DNA of 64,000 nt from Pseudovibrio sp. Ad37 (GTDB lineage Bacteria > Pseudomonadota > Alphaproteobacteria > Rhizobiales > Stappiaceae), in NCBI RefSeq assembly GCF_001623075.1, contig NZ_LMCF01000216.1, forward strand, positions 1 through 64,000, read 5' to 3'. Every line of letters begins with the position of its first letter. Position 1 is the stretch's first letter. Position numbers and translations under genes: made by a program. Below are positions 17,373-26,172 of this stretch, piece after piece. The notes below the pieces were generated by a model. It was not told the DNA's origin, searched no databases, and saw nothing but the letters and a program-made list of their open reading frames with translations.

Positions 17373-17828
17373 ATGGCACTGAAGGTTGAACTAAAACCCG
17401 GAGAAAAGTTGATTGTTGGTGAGACACTTATCACTAACGATAAGCAACGTGCACGATTTTTCATTCAGGGAGATGCACCTATTCTCCGAGAGAAGGATAT
17501 CCTTCTGCCGGAAGACGCCAGCACCATGGCACAGCAGGTCTATCTTGCAGTGCAGGTCATGTATTTAAAGCAGGATATCACGGTTACTCAGAAAGAGTAT
17601 TTCGATGTGATTGGAAAGATCCTGCAGGCCGCACCAAGCACACGCGACCTTATCAGCGAGATTAGCACTGCAATTTTGCGAGAAGAGCTCTATCGCGCCC
17701 TGAAGCTCGCCAAGAAATTGATTGAATATGAAAGGACTTTGATAAGTCATGTATCAACAAGCAACTCAGGCATATCAGCAGTCCGCAAACACCTCGGCCT
17801 CAGCGGATCCGAGGGCTCTGGAAGCTGA
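17373..17828 (+). CDS. flbT: Flagellin mRNA regulator FlbT
   Basis: FlbT binds the 5' leader of flagellin mRNA and controls its stability or translation. The 151-residue protein begins MALKVELKPGEKLIVGETLI and has QGDAPILREKDILL, YLAVQVMYL and LREELYRALKLAKKLIEYER, all family hallmarks. GGAGG sits 6 nt before the ATG. The last 26 codons overlap the start of flaF in a different frame, so the C-terminal tail (after about residue 125) is coded by bases that also encode the FlaF N-terminus. The tail lacks conserved family features. Confidence 0.93.
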   Translation: MALKVELKPGEKLIVGETLITNDKQRARFFIQGDAPILREKDILLPEDASTMAQQVYLAVQVMYLKQDITVTQKEYFDVIGKILQAAPSTRDLISEISTAILREELYRALKLAKKLIEYERTLISHVSTSNSGISAVRKHLGLSGSEGSGS

Positions 17829-18135
17829 AGCTCTGATGAAAGCGGCGGCACGCCTTTCTGTGCTGCAACGTGAGTGGGATACAGTTTCACGAGAAGAACG
17901 GAATGAAACGCTCATATTCAATCGCACGCTCTGGACAATTTTTGTAACTGAGGCCACTGCAGAGTATAGCGAGCTGCCTCTGGAGCTCCAAAATAACATC
18001 GCAAATCTGGCCCTGTTTACGTTCAACAGAACCATGGAAATGATGGGTGGTGCGGAGCCTGAGGCGCTTGAGACGATGATCAACATCAACAAGTCTCTGG
18101 CATCTGGATTAAGAGGCCAAAAGGCAAACGTATAA
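17749..18135 (+). CDS. flaF: Flagellar biosynthesis regulator FlaF
   Basis: FlaF works with FlbT in flagellin synthesis and secretion. The 128-residue protein starts MYQQATQAYQQSAN and has ALEAEALMKAAARL, NRTLWTIFVTEA and LPLELQNNIANLALFTFNR, matching the family from its first residues, so the start inside flbT is real. AAGGAC lies 12 nt upstream of the ATG, within flbT. The TAA stop is part of the left arm of the bidirectional terminator that follows. Confidence 0.93.
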   Translation: MYQQATQAYQQSANTSASADPRALEAEALMKAAARLSVLQREWDTVSREERNETLIFNRTLWTIFVTEATAEYSELPLELQNNIANLALFTFNRTMEMMGGAEPEALETMININKSLASGLRGQKANV

Positions 18136-18173
18136 TAACAAAAAGCCTCCGTACTACGGAGGCTTTTTGTTAT
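18135..18173. terminator. Bidirectional terminator between flaF and flgL
   Basis: A perfect 39-nt palindrome: 19-nt arms around a single base, with AAAAAGCCTCCGTA on the left and its complement TACGGAGGCTTTTT on the right. It gives a T-run in both directions. The final base of the flaF stop and the whole flgL stop codon (18170-18172) lie within the arms. Confidence 0.92.
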
Positions 18174-19729
18174 CTCAAGAAGTCAGTAATTGTTAGATTT
18201 AACAGTATAGACGTTGCCTGAAACGAGGCGTCTAAATCTGTCTTTAGCACGGCTATCTCAGTTCCAACTTCAGTCTTGTCAACGTTCTCGAGCCCGGTCA
18301 ACGTATTATGATAGGTCAGAGAAGCTTGCTTTTGCCTCTCAGCAGTACGTTTCACAGTGGTGTTTACCACCGACATCTCTGAGGCAACGCTTTGGATGCC
18401 AGAATTCCGGTCTCCCGCGAAAGAGAGTGCGTCATCGCTCTTATCTGCCAACGAAGCATAGTAGGATTTTGCGACCGCCTCACTCTCAGCATCATCTGGA
18501 GTTTCTGCTGTAAAGTCTGCCGCCACAAACACAGCAAGGTTTTGCAACTGCTCGGAAAACGCTGACTCATTCGCGCGCGCGCCATACTCCACGCGCACAT
18601 TGTCATCAATCTGAACAACCTTGTCTGAACGCGGATCATCAGAGTTCTCAGTACCGGTATACCAGTCGACCAGAAGGTCGGGTGCAGTCTCATAACCAGA
18701 GCCGTCCGCTTTTGGTACCTTCGGCGCTGGATCAGTCCGCCCGTGATTACCAAAAAACTCTTCACCAGCCTGCACATCAGCAACCGCACGAAGCTCAGTT
18801 TTTGCAATATCGCCTATTGCCTTATCAAAAGCCGCCTGAGCATTCTGAGCGCTCTCCAGAGCAGGATTAGCACCCGTACCAATCAGGAAGGTTCCCTCCC
18901 CTGCATCAGGATCACCGGTTGCTGTGAGCTTAACAACTGATTTGCTCCCGTCAGGAAGTTCCAACTCAACCTCAATCGTATCACCAACACTCGGAGTGTC
19001 ATTGAACGCGAAGGTCCCCTTTTTGCCTTCAGGATTAAGCGGATCAGTCAGGTCTTCAGGAGTAACCGCTGTTGCAACATCAGCAGAGGACGCAGAAACG
19101 GAAGTGATCTCAAAGCCAAATCCCTCAACATTGTCCTGTTGAAGTGTCAGAGTAGGAACACCAAGCAGATTTGTCACACTGGATTCGATGCGACCATTTT
19201 CAGAGGCACCAACATGAGCATTCTCATAACGCTTCATGAGCTCCTTGAGCCCAAGCTTTCCACCTTGCCCATCCATTATGGCATCAAGCGAGGCAACGGG
19301 CGGCTCAGTCGCATCCTTACCACCGAACAGATAATACCCGTTTACTTCAGAGTTCAGCTGCGAGATCGTCTCATGCAGCATAATCTCAGTCGCTTGCTGA
19401 CTGGTCGTCTGGCCATCTGTGGTCAGCGTATAGTTGTTCTCATCAATCGCACTCACACTCTCAGAGCGCATTTTCTCCATATGCTCAAGAGACTTGCCCA
19501 TAAGGTCAAGCTGAATGCTGGCAATCGCGTTAGAGTCCTCATAAACCTCAATATTTGAGATCTCGCGGCGCAACTCCAATGCCATGCGAGAATCTGAACT
19601 GATGCCACCATAGGTTTGAGACTTCAGCCCGGAAGTCAGCTGAATAGACTTGTTCTCCAGCTGCGTCTTCTGCTGCATGAGGAGATCAAGCATATAGCTA
19701 TGAGATTTAGAATAACCGATTGTATTCAT
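18170..19729 (-). CDS. flgL: Hook-filament junction protein FlgL
   Basis: FlgL is the second hook-filament junction protein. The 519-residue product has a flagellin-like N-terminus (LMQQKTQLENKSIQLTSGL, SSDSRMALELRREISNIE) with LNSEVNGYYLFGGKDA, and the C-terminal helix (LENVDKTEVGTEIAVLKTDLDASFQATSILL region). It is clearly longer than the roughly 320 residues of enterobacterial FlgL; the extra middle domain (about 190-430) is acidic and Gly/Asp rich. It is 27 nt after flgK in the flgE-flgK-flgL operon. Confidence 0.92.
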   Translation of the reverse strand: MNTIGYSKSHSYMLDLLMQQKTQLENKSIQLTSGLKSQTYGGISSDSRMALELRREISNIEVYEDSNAIASIQLDLMGKSLEHMEKMRSESVSAIDENNYTLTTDGQTTSQQATEIMLHETISQLNSEVNGYYLFGGKDATEPPVASLDAIMDGQGGKLGLKELMKRYENAHVGASENGRIESSVTNLLGVPTLTLQQDNVEGFGFEITSVSASSADVATAVTPEDLTDPLNPEGKKGTFAFNDTPSVGDTIEVELELPDGSKSVVKLTATGDPDAGEGTFLIGTGANPALESAQNAQAAFDKAIGDIAKTELRAVADVQAGEEFFGNHGRTDPAPKVPKADGSGYETAPDLLVDWYTGTENSDDPRSDKVVQIDDNVRVEYGARANESAFSEQLQNLAVFVAADFTAETPDDAESEAVAKSYYASLADKSDDALSFAGDRNSGIQSVASEMSVVNTTVKRTAERQKQASLTYHNTLTGLENVDKTEVGTEIAVLKTDLDASFQATSILLNLTITDFLR

Positions 19730-19756
19730 TTGAATAACTCAATTCCTAAAGCAGCA

Positions 19757-21601
19757 TCATGCGATTCTAAAAAGTGTATCATACATTTCGTCGATAGCCG
19801 ATAAGACACGAGCGTTCGCAGCATAAGCATTCTGTAATTCAGTCAGCTTCACCAGCTCCTCGTCTACATCAACCTTATAGCTGTTTTCATAGGCATTCTT
19901 AGCAATACTAGTAACAGCCTTTGAGTTGCTCGCAGCTGATGTCGCCGCGCTGGCAATCTGACTTTGCTTGACCACAGTCTCAATGCCAAAATCAGAAATC
20001 GTCCCGACATATGGTGCATTCTTTGCTCCGATCCCCGAGCTTGGCGCATACGTATATTCGGTCTCAGTCAGGCGGCTTTTCAGGAGGTTTGCACGCTCGG
20101 AGCTCTGCTTGTCTGGCTCACCTGCTAGAAGGCTTGGATCATCAACAATAGCTTTGTTGACAGTCATCCGTTGCGCAAAGCCGGTCTTCTGGCCACCATC
20201 TTCCAGCGCCCCAGTATAAGGCCCACCGTCCCCCTTAGTGTCTACAAAGAGCGGGATCTCGGCACCATCAGCAGCGGTAACAGTCCGCGTATTTTTCGCT
20301 GTAAGACCGGTAATCTCAATAGTACCCAGACTGATCGGAGACAGAACTTTCAACTCACCAGCAGCATCAACGGAAACATCAAACCCAGAACCCAGTGCAC
20401 TGGAAATCTGACTTTCTAGCGAGGTCGAAGTCGCTGGAATTACAATACCATGCACGATATCATTGGAGTCAGCAGTTACATCCGAAGAAAGCGGCAGCAA
20501 ACTTGGGTCGGTCACTGCAACAAATGTAACCTTACGGCTTTCTCCGTTAACATCAAACTCAAGCTCAATTGTATCGCCAGAAGATTGCAGTTTGGACGTA
20601 TCAACACTGAAGCCCGTTGCCGCAGGTGGCGCTCCACCATCATCAGCCGCAACACCTTCAGACGTTTGCTGAGACAAAGACAGTGCCATCTGACTTGCAA
20701 GCTCATCCAGGCGCGCCTGCGTCTCTGGAAGGGTATTATCTCGCAATTCCACGAGCGCACCCATACTACCACTCTTCAGGTCAAATGATGAAAGCCCTAC
20801 CACAGCACCAGACCACGATTTCACTTCAATCGGATTACCTTCAACACCAACACCGAGTGTAGGTTGCGGGGTAAACTGCAACTCCGACGCACGATCATTG
20901 TATAACGTGGTTCCAGATTTAGTTGATATCCTTAGCAAGCCATCGTTGTCCTGCTTGATTTCAACATCCATCTTCTCGGTCAAAGCTTCCAGCTGACGGT
21001 CCATCTGGTCCTGCAAATGAGCCGTTTCCCGGCCAGCAGAACGCTCAACAACAATACTGTCTTCCAGGTTCTCAATTTCTTTGAGGATGGAATTCACTTG
21101 CGTTACTTCATCAGCAATCCCAGCATCTGCATCACGGCGCATTTCCTGCGTTTTCTCTGCGGAGCTATTAATGCTTCTGGAAAGCTCTTCAGCAGCATTT
21201 ACAGCCACTTCCTGTGCACTTTGAGAACTGGGATCTGTAGCTAAAGACGTCAGCGCATTTGTGAAATTGTTCATCAAACTCGGAATAGAGCTTGGGTCCC
21301 CAACCTTCCCAAACATCTGATCAAGCTGCGTAATGTATTCATTATATTGAGTTGCATAAGCCGTATCACTCAGACTTTCCCAATAAGCAGACTGGAGCTG
21401 GGTGTTGACTTGCCGTTGGATTTGATTGGTCAGAACAGAGGAAGACGACGTCGAGGTATTGTGAACTTCAGTGCCTACAATCGTCTTGAGCGTATAACCA
21501 TCAACATCCGCATTGGCGACATTTCTCGCTGCTACCGCAAGCTGCGCCTTCGTAAGCGACAATCCCGACATCGCCGCATTCAGAGCTGCTCCGAGACCCA
21601 T
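19757..21601 (-). CDS. flgK: Hook-associated protein FlgK
   Basis: FlgK is the first hook-filament junction protein. The 614-residue product starts MGLGAALNAAMSGLSLTKAQ and has VAARNVANADVDGYTLK near the N-terminus, and the C-terminal helix VDEELVKLTELQNAYAANARVLSAIDEMYDTL. Length is in the family range (about 550-700). It is preceded by flgE (53 nt) and followed by flgL (27 nt). The middle domains are unlike those of enterobacteria but show the usual GxTIELEFDVNG-type beta pattern. Confidence 0.94.
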   Translation of the reverse strand: MGLGAALNAAMSGLSLTKAQLAVAARNVANADVDGYTLKTIVGTEVHNTSTSSSSVLTNQIQRQVNTQLQSAYWESLSDTAYATQYNEYITQLDQMFGKVGDPSSIPSLMNNFTNALTSLATDPSSQSAQEVAVNAAEELSRSINSSAEKTQEMRRDADAGIADEVTQVNSILKEIENLEDSIVVERSAGRETAHLQDQMDRQLEALTEKMDVEIKQDNDGLLRISTKSGTTLYNDRASELQFTPQPTLGVGVEGNPIEVKSWSGAVVGLSSFDLKSGSMGALVELRDNTLPETQARLDELASQMALSLSQQTSEGVAADDGGAPPAATGFSVDTSKLQSSGDTIELEFDVNGESRKVTFVAVTDPSLLPLSSDVTADSNDIVHGIVIPATSTSLESQISSALGSGFDVSVDAAGELKVLSPISLGTIEITGLTAKNTRTVTAADGAEIPLFVDTKGDGGPYTGALEDGGQKTGFAQRMTVNKAIVDDPSLLAGEPDKQSSERANLLKSRLTETEYTYAPSSGIGAKNAPYVGTISDFGIETVVKQSQIASAATSAASNSKAVTSIAKNAYENSYKVDVDEELVKLTELQNAYAANARVLSAIDEMYDTLFRIA

Positions 21602-21654
21602 ACCCTGTACTCCCTAAGGCAACGAGGTAGGCTGCCACCTACCCCAACAACAGT

Positions 21655-23343
21655 TTATCGAACGATATTAAGGACAGAATCCAGCATCTGGTTTGCTGTC
21701 GACAAGACTTTCGAGTTTGCCGAATACGCCTGCTGAGTGATAATCAACTTCGAAAACTCCTTTGCAATATCAGCATTTGAACTTTCAAGCGCCTTTGCGC
21801 GAATGCTTCCACCACCCTGAAAATTCGGCTCACCAGAGGTTGAAGTCGCAGAAAATGCAGCACCATCAATACGTTGTAATTCATGTTCTGCGGAGAAAGT
21901 AGCAACCGGAACCTTATAAAGCTTCTGGGTTTTATCGTTAGAATACCGGGCTATGACATTGCCTTCGTTATCGATGGCAACATCAAGAAACTTGCCGACG
22001 GGATGTCCATCTTGAGAGGTTGCATCATCCGATATACCGCCAACCCTGTCTTCAAACTGCGTGAGCGTGTCCTGACTAAAATTAAAGGATATGTCACCCA
22101 GACCAACACCGTTAACTTCAAGATCAGGAATATCAACAGTCCCGGTAACAGGCGAAGTCAACCGCCCAGCCGCATCAAAGCTCATATTCGCAACAGATTT
22201 CCAGGCCACATCATCTCCCGTAGCCTTGGTATTCGTATTATAATAGAGCGTCCAGTCATTCTCAGCATTCAGTGCCCAGCGCAACTCTACGTTTACAGGG
22301 GTGCCATTTTTATCATAAAGAGTTTCTTGCCCCCCAGTAATTGATGACTTAACAAATTCATCAGACTTATCTCCAGTCACCACATCACGATTGACCGTAG
22401 CACCCGGTGTCGTTGACAAAGGTTTCGCTTCCAAGTCCAAATCCATAACAGTCACACCAGTAGGTGCACCAACCTGGTCAATCTTCAAATCTTGTAGGGC
22501 TGAAATACTGATTGCTCCACTCCCCAGCAGCTCAGCGGTAACCCCATGCATCCCATTCAATTTATCGAGTAAATCCTGAACCGTGGTTTCTGCATCGATT
22601 GTAAACTCTTCCTGTGCAGAACCATTCAGATTGAACGTCAGTTTATTGGTGTCCTCAAACTGTGTCGCGTCAACGAGTTTGCTCTCTGCAGTCAGCGCTG
22701 CCGAAGATGTTCCTCCAGTTACTAATGCTGGCATTGGCAGAGTATGAGAATTGGCAAATATGCTTAAATCAACGTACTGAGAGTTTGCAATATCGTTCTG
22801 ATAGTTTCCTGTAGCTGGCGTCGAAGGCAGGTTCGCCTCATATTCAATCTGTGTCGAGGGTTGCGCTGGCATGGATGCATCTGAAACCTCAATCGGCACA
22901 GCCCGGTCACCGACTGCACCGGTTGCAGGATTAATCGGATAGCCCTGCAGGAAGTAACCGGCAGAATTTACTAGGTTACGATCTGTATCCAGAGTAAAGT
23001 CACCAGCACGAGTATAATAATTCTCAGGTGGTTGTTGTGTTAAACCATCTCGGTTCGTAACCAAAAAATACCCTGGCCCATTGATCGCCATATAGGTGTT
23101 ACGATCAGCAGAAGTGATGTCACCAGACAGGTAATTCGTCGCCCTAGAGGTCGCGAGAACAGTACCGGAAACCTGTTCAGCCTGTCGACTACCTGTACTG
23201 GAGACAAGATCGGAGAAGCTTGTATCAAGGCGTTTATAGCCAGTGGTCGAAGAGTTCGCCACGTTACCGGAAATGTTCTCCAACGCCTTGGACTGTGCGT
23301 CCAAACCGGTCGTTGCAGCGTTGATAGCACCATAAATACTCAT
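21655..23343 (-). CDS. flgE: Flagellar hook protein FlgE
   Basis: FlgE polymerises into the hook. From the ATG at 23343 (AGGTGGG just upstream; a GTG three codons earlier overlaps this ribosome site) it has 562 residues. The N-terminus MSIYGAINAATTGLDAQSKALENISGNVAN with STTGYKR and the C-terminus ESSNADIAKEFSKLIITQQAYSANSKV are family hallmarks. A FlgE-D2-like middle (TLYDKNGTPVNVELRW) is visible. It heads the hook operon flgE-flgK-flgL behind a consensus sigma-54 promoter. Confidence 0.95.
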   Translation of the reverse strand: MSIYGAINAATTGLDAQSKALENISGNVANSSTTGYKRLDTSFSDLVSSTGSRQAEQVSGTVLATSRATNYLSGDITSADRNTYMAINGPGYFLVTNRDGLTQQPPENYYTRAGDFTLDTDRNLVNSAGYFLQGYPINPATGAVGDRAVPIEVSDASMPAQPSTQIEYEANLPSTPATGNYQNDIANSQYVDLSIFANSHTLPMPALVTGGTSSAALTAESKLVDATQFEDTNKLTFNLNGSAQEEFTIDAETTVQDLLDKLNGMHGVTAELLGSGAISISALQDLKIDQVGAPTGVTVMDLDLEAKPLSTTPGATVNRDVVTGDKSDEFVKSSITGGQETLYDKNGTPVNVELRWALNAENDWTLYYNTNTKATGDDVAWKSVANMSFDAAGRLTSPVTGTVDIPDLEVNGVGLGDISFNFSQDTLTQFEDRVGGISDDATSQDGHPVGKFLDVAIDNEGNVIARYSNDKTQKLYKVPVATFSAEHELQRIDGAAFSATSTSGEPNFQGGGSIRAKALESSNADIAKEFSKLIITQQAYSANSKVLSTANQMLDSVLNIVR

Positions 23344-23399
23344 CGAGCCCACCTAGAATTCAAATTCGCTCATGCTTGCGCAGATCTTTGAACACTGAA

Positions 23400-23415
23400 C
23401 GCAACTTACGTGCCA
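23400..23415 (-). promoter_or_regulatory. Sigma-54 promoter of flgE-flgK-flgL
   Basis: On the minus strand TGGCACGTAAGTTGCG matches the RpoN consensus TGGCACG-N4-TTGC exactly, with GG and GC separated by 10 nt. It lies 57 nt upstream of the flgE ATG. It is the best of three such promoters in the window. Confidence 0.88.
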
Positions 23416-23460
23416 AACTAAAAAATGCAATTTATTCAGTCATTTCAATAATTTACAATT

Positions 23461-23475
23461 TTAACCTATTGTTAA
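23461..23475. promoter_or_regulatory. Perfect CtrA-type site between flgE and moxR
   Basis: TTAA-CCTATTG-TTAA is an exact TTAA-N7-TTAA match, 45 nt upstream of the flgE sigma-54 promoter and about 190 nt upstream of moxR. Which of the two divergent genes it would serve is open. Confidence 0.5.
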
Positions 23476-23581
23476 ACATAAGAATTACCGCCTAAACCCG
23501 GCAAATAGCTCGCCCTACCCGGCACATAATTCCCAGAGAGCTAAAAGAAACCGAGCAAAGATCGAAACCACTAGATAAGCC

Positions 23582-23613
23582 CAATGGCGCAACCCTGCAG
23601 GGATTGCCCATTG
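23582..23613 (+). repeat. Long inverted repeat upstream of moxR
   Basis: CAATGG-c-GCAA pairs with TTGC-CCATTG around the self-complementary core CCCTGCAGGG. The 32-nt structure ends 55 nt before the moxR start. It has no T-run, so it is more likely an operator or a structured leader than a terminator. The remaining DNA of the 23344-23668 gap holds the sigma-54 and CtrA-type sites only. Confidence 0.45.
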
Positions 23614-23668
23614 TCTAACGAGAGATTACTGTTTTCGCCAAATCACGATACTCATGCAGGATTTAGCG

Positions 23669-24505
23669 ATGAAATTTCAAGGGACCTCCCAATACGTTGC
23701 CACAGAAGATCTCCGGATCGCAGTCAACGCAGCTATTACCCTTGAGCGTCCCCTGCTTGTAAAAGGCGAGCCTGGAACCGGCAAAACTGTCCTAGCTCAG
23801 GAAATCGCCCAGAGCCTAGGCGTCCCCTTCCTTGAGTGGAACGTCAAATCGACCACAAAGGCTCAGCAAGGCCTTTACGAATATGACGCGGTTTCCCGTC
23901 TCCGCGACAGCCAGCTTGGCGATGAGCGCGTAAAAGACATTCGCAATTACATTCGCAAAGGCAAACTTTGGACTGCTTTTGAAATGAATGAACGCCCGGT
24001 TCTTCTGATTGATGAGATTGATAAGGCCGACATCGAGTTCCCGAACGATCTGCTTCAGGAACTGGATCGTATGGAGTTCTTTGTTTATGAGACTGGTGAA
24101 ACGATCAAAGCAAAACAGCGTCCAATCGTGATCATCACCTCAAACAATGAGAAAGATCTTCCAGACGCATTTTTGCGCCGTTGCTTCTTCCACTTCATCA
24201 AGTTCCCAGACGCAGAAACAATGACTGAGATCGTCAATGTGCATTTCGGTGAAATCAAAGATCGACTGCTTAAAGAAGCACTCAACGCGTTCTATAACCT
24301 CAGAGATTTGCCGGGCCTGAAGAAAAAACCATCAACTTCAGAGCTTCTGGATTGGATTAAGCTGCTTCTGAACGAAGACATTGATCCGGAAACACTCCGC
24401 GAAACCGAAAACCGGAAAATCATCCCGCCATTGCACGGTGCACTTCTCAAGAACGAGCAGGACGTTCATTTGTTCGAGCGCCTCGCCTTTATGAACCGCC
24501 GTTGA
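23669..24505 (+). CDS. MoxR-family AAA+ ATPase
   Basis: MoxR ATPases act as chaperones that help mature or remodel partner complexes, usually with a VWA-domain protein. The 278-residue product has Walker A GEPGTGKT (about residues 34-41), Walker B VLLIDEIDKAD, sensor-1 IVIITSNNEKDLPDAFLRRC and a C-terminal helical lid. The start at 23669 has AGGA 7-8 nt upstream; an ATG at 23654 has none. A VWA/CoxE-like gene that could be the partner is at 29408, about 4.9 kb away on the same strand. The stop overlaps the next gene's ATG (TGATG). Confidence 0.9.
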   Translation: MKFQGTSQYVATEDLRIAVNAAITLERPLLVKGEPGTGKTVLAQEIAQSLGVPFLEWNVKSTTKAQQGLYEYDAVSRLRDSQLGDERVKDIRNYIRKGKLWTAFEMNERPVLLIDEIDKADIEFPNDLLQELDRMEFFVYETGETIKAKQRPIVIITSNNEKDLPDAFLRRCFFHFIKFPDAETMTEIVNVHFGEIKDRLLKEALNAFYNLRDLPGLKKKPSTSELLDWIKLLLNEDIDPETLRETENRKIIPPLHGALLKNEQDVHLFERLAFMNRR

Positions 24506-25146
24506 TGCCTGCATTGCCTGGCTTGAAAATGAAACAAAACAATAAAACCAGTTTTTTGAGTCAGCACATACTTTCCAGTGCATCAAAAGCAATTCTCTCA
24601 AGCTGCCTGCTTCTTACTGCCAGCTTACTCGCACAAGCGAACAGCACCATCTCGGAGAGTCTCCTCTACCAGCCACATACACTGCACAACGGCTGGCGCA
24701 AAGATGTGGAGGCACTAACGCACTTCACCGGCATGTTTTGCCCAGACTATATCAGCAAACTTTCCCGATCAGCTCTCGTTCCCGATCTGAAAGAACTCGG
24801 TATCGGATGCATTTACGAAACCGAAAACGGCGAGATCAAAGTCATCTTCCGCCGGCACAAAAAAGACACGGCGACAACTCTCATAAACAACTTCAAAAGC
24901 GGATACAGTCAAAGCCACTTCAAACCACTGGCTCTGAAGACACCGCAAAACGAAGTTGCGTTTCGAACCGAAACAACAATGCGAATGGGTCGTGTCGAGA
25001 GTTTCACTGCCTACACAGCTCCAAGCGCTGACTATACGGTCTGGGCATCCATTTCAGATGATCTCCCCGTCAGCGAACTTGAGAAGATCCGAGCGCTATT
25101 CAAAAAGCTCACTCTTCGCGTCGAGCAGGAACAGCGCCGTAACTAA
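24505..25146 (+). CDS. Secreted protein of unknown function
   Basis: I do not recognise the family. The protein has a signal peptide best seen from the internal ATG at 24529 (MKQNNKTSFLS..., hydrophobic core AILSSCLLLTASLLA, cleavage near QAN). The ATG at 24505 overlaps the moxR stop and would add 8 residues. The mature part of about 170 residues has two cysteines (in GMFCPDYIS and LGIGCIYET), which could form a periplasmic disulfide, and a mixed alpha/beta pattern. Coupling to moxR suggests a shared function, but this is inference. Confidence 0.65.
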   Translation: MPALPGLKMKQNNKTSFLSQHILSSASKAILSSCLLLTASLLAQANSTISESLLYQPHTLHNGWRKDVEALTHFTGMFCPDYISKLSRSALVPDLKELGIGCIYETENGEIKVIFRRHKKDTATTLINNFKSGYSQSHFKPLALKTPQNEVAFRTETTMRMGRVESFTAYTAPSADYTVWASISDDLPVSELEKIRALFKKLTLRVEQEQRRN

Positions 25147-25548
25147 CGCAGCGCGGCTAGATTGGCGGATCACTCAGCACGCCTACATCAGTGCAACACT
25201 CATATTATAACACACCGCATCGTAAGCGACCAGTACAGTTGCCTAAACCATTCTGCCAACTAAATATCTTGTAGGCACGACTGAAAAGAACTCAGTTACG
25301 AATGCATGCATCACTTATAAATATTTCAGTAATTACGAGATAAAAACCCCATACTATTAGGGTAATACTATCACCTTCCAAATTCAATCGAAAACATGTA
25401 GGTTTCAAACAGAGACAAAGCAAGTAATAAACAAACAAGTCCATCCAATTATGCTGCATTGCAATATAGCACAGCAGCACAAATACAACTTAGAATGTTT
25501 CTACCTCTTAGGAACATAAAGTAATAAAGTATATCTGGAGGATAACAT
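25147..25548. other. 402-nt gap with no recognised gene
   Basis: The stretch is AT rich compared with its neighbours and has stop codons in all frames at short spacing. I see no clear terminator for the upstream gene and no promoter with a recognised consensus. A GGAGG ribosome site at its right end serves the SixA-type gene. Confidence 0.6.
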
Positions 25549-26079
25549 ATGCTTCGCCTGATGCTGTTACGTCATGCAAAATCTGACTGGAGTGATGAGG
25601 GTGCTCACGATCATGATCGCTCCCTTAACACCAGCGGTTGGAAAGCCGCAGCAAGGGTTGGAGCCCACATCCACCAACATCATATGCATCCAAAACTGAT
25701 CTTATGTTCGACTGCCTTGCGGACACGGCAAACACTCATGGAAGTGATGCCATACCTACGAAATGATACACGCATTCAACTACTCAGGGATCTCTATAAT
25801 TCCAGCGAAGGCGACTACATTGATGCGATCCGCGCCTATGGCGGCGGTTTTGACACAATTCTTATCGTCGGGCACAACACAGCCATTCAGGACACTGCCC
25901 TTGAACTCACAGGAAAAGGCAACCCTGAGTACATACACCAGATGCAATCCAAGTACCCAACCGGAGCACTCGCCGTAATCGATTTTGAGGAGCACCGTTG
26001 GTCAGAAATTGACTGCAAGAAAGGAAGGATCGTCTCATTCTTCCAACCACGGCACCTACAGGCTGTTTCAGGTTCCTGA
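25549..26079 (+). CDS. sixA: SixA-type histidine phosphatase
   Basis: The 176-residue protein belongs to the histidine phosphatase (phosphoglycerate mutase-like) superfamily. The catalytic RHAKS motif is at about residues 8-12 (LLRHAKSDW), the second His is in VGHNTAIQD, and STALRTRQTL carries the conserved Arg. SixA removes phosphate from phosphohistidine on Hpt or NPr proteins in E. coli. The target here is unknown; an Hpt protein is encoded at 35151 in the same window, but not adjacent. GGAGG precedes the ATG. Confidence 0.85.
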   Translation: MLRLMLLRHAKSDWSDEGAHDHDRSLNTSGWKAAARVGAHIHQHHMHPKLILCSTALRTRQTLMEVMPYLRNDTRIQLLRDLYNSSEGDYIDAIRAYGGGFDTILIVGHNTAIQDTALELTGKGNPEYIHQMQSKYPTGALAVIDFEEHRWSEIDCKKGRIVSFFQPRHLQAVSGS

Positions 26080-26131
26080 CTAGGAAAATTTTGCACAATT
26101 CAACATTTATTGGCGCATTTGCGATTGCATT

Positions 26132-26165
26132 CCTCCAAAGAACGCACCACATCGTTCCTTGGAGG
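26132..26165 (+). promoter_or_regulatory. Hairpin masking the ycjX ribosome-binding site
   Basis: CCTCCAAAGAAC (26132-26143) pairs with GTTCCTTGGAGG (26154-26165) at 11 of 12 positions around a 10-nt loop. The 3' arm contains GGAGG, the Shine-Dalgarno of ycjX, 7 nt before its GTG start. No T-run follows, so it is not a terminator. The structure would hide the ribosome site unless opened. Confidence 0.65.
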
Positions 26166-26172
26166 ATGATCT

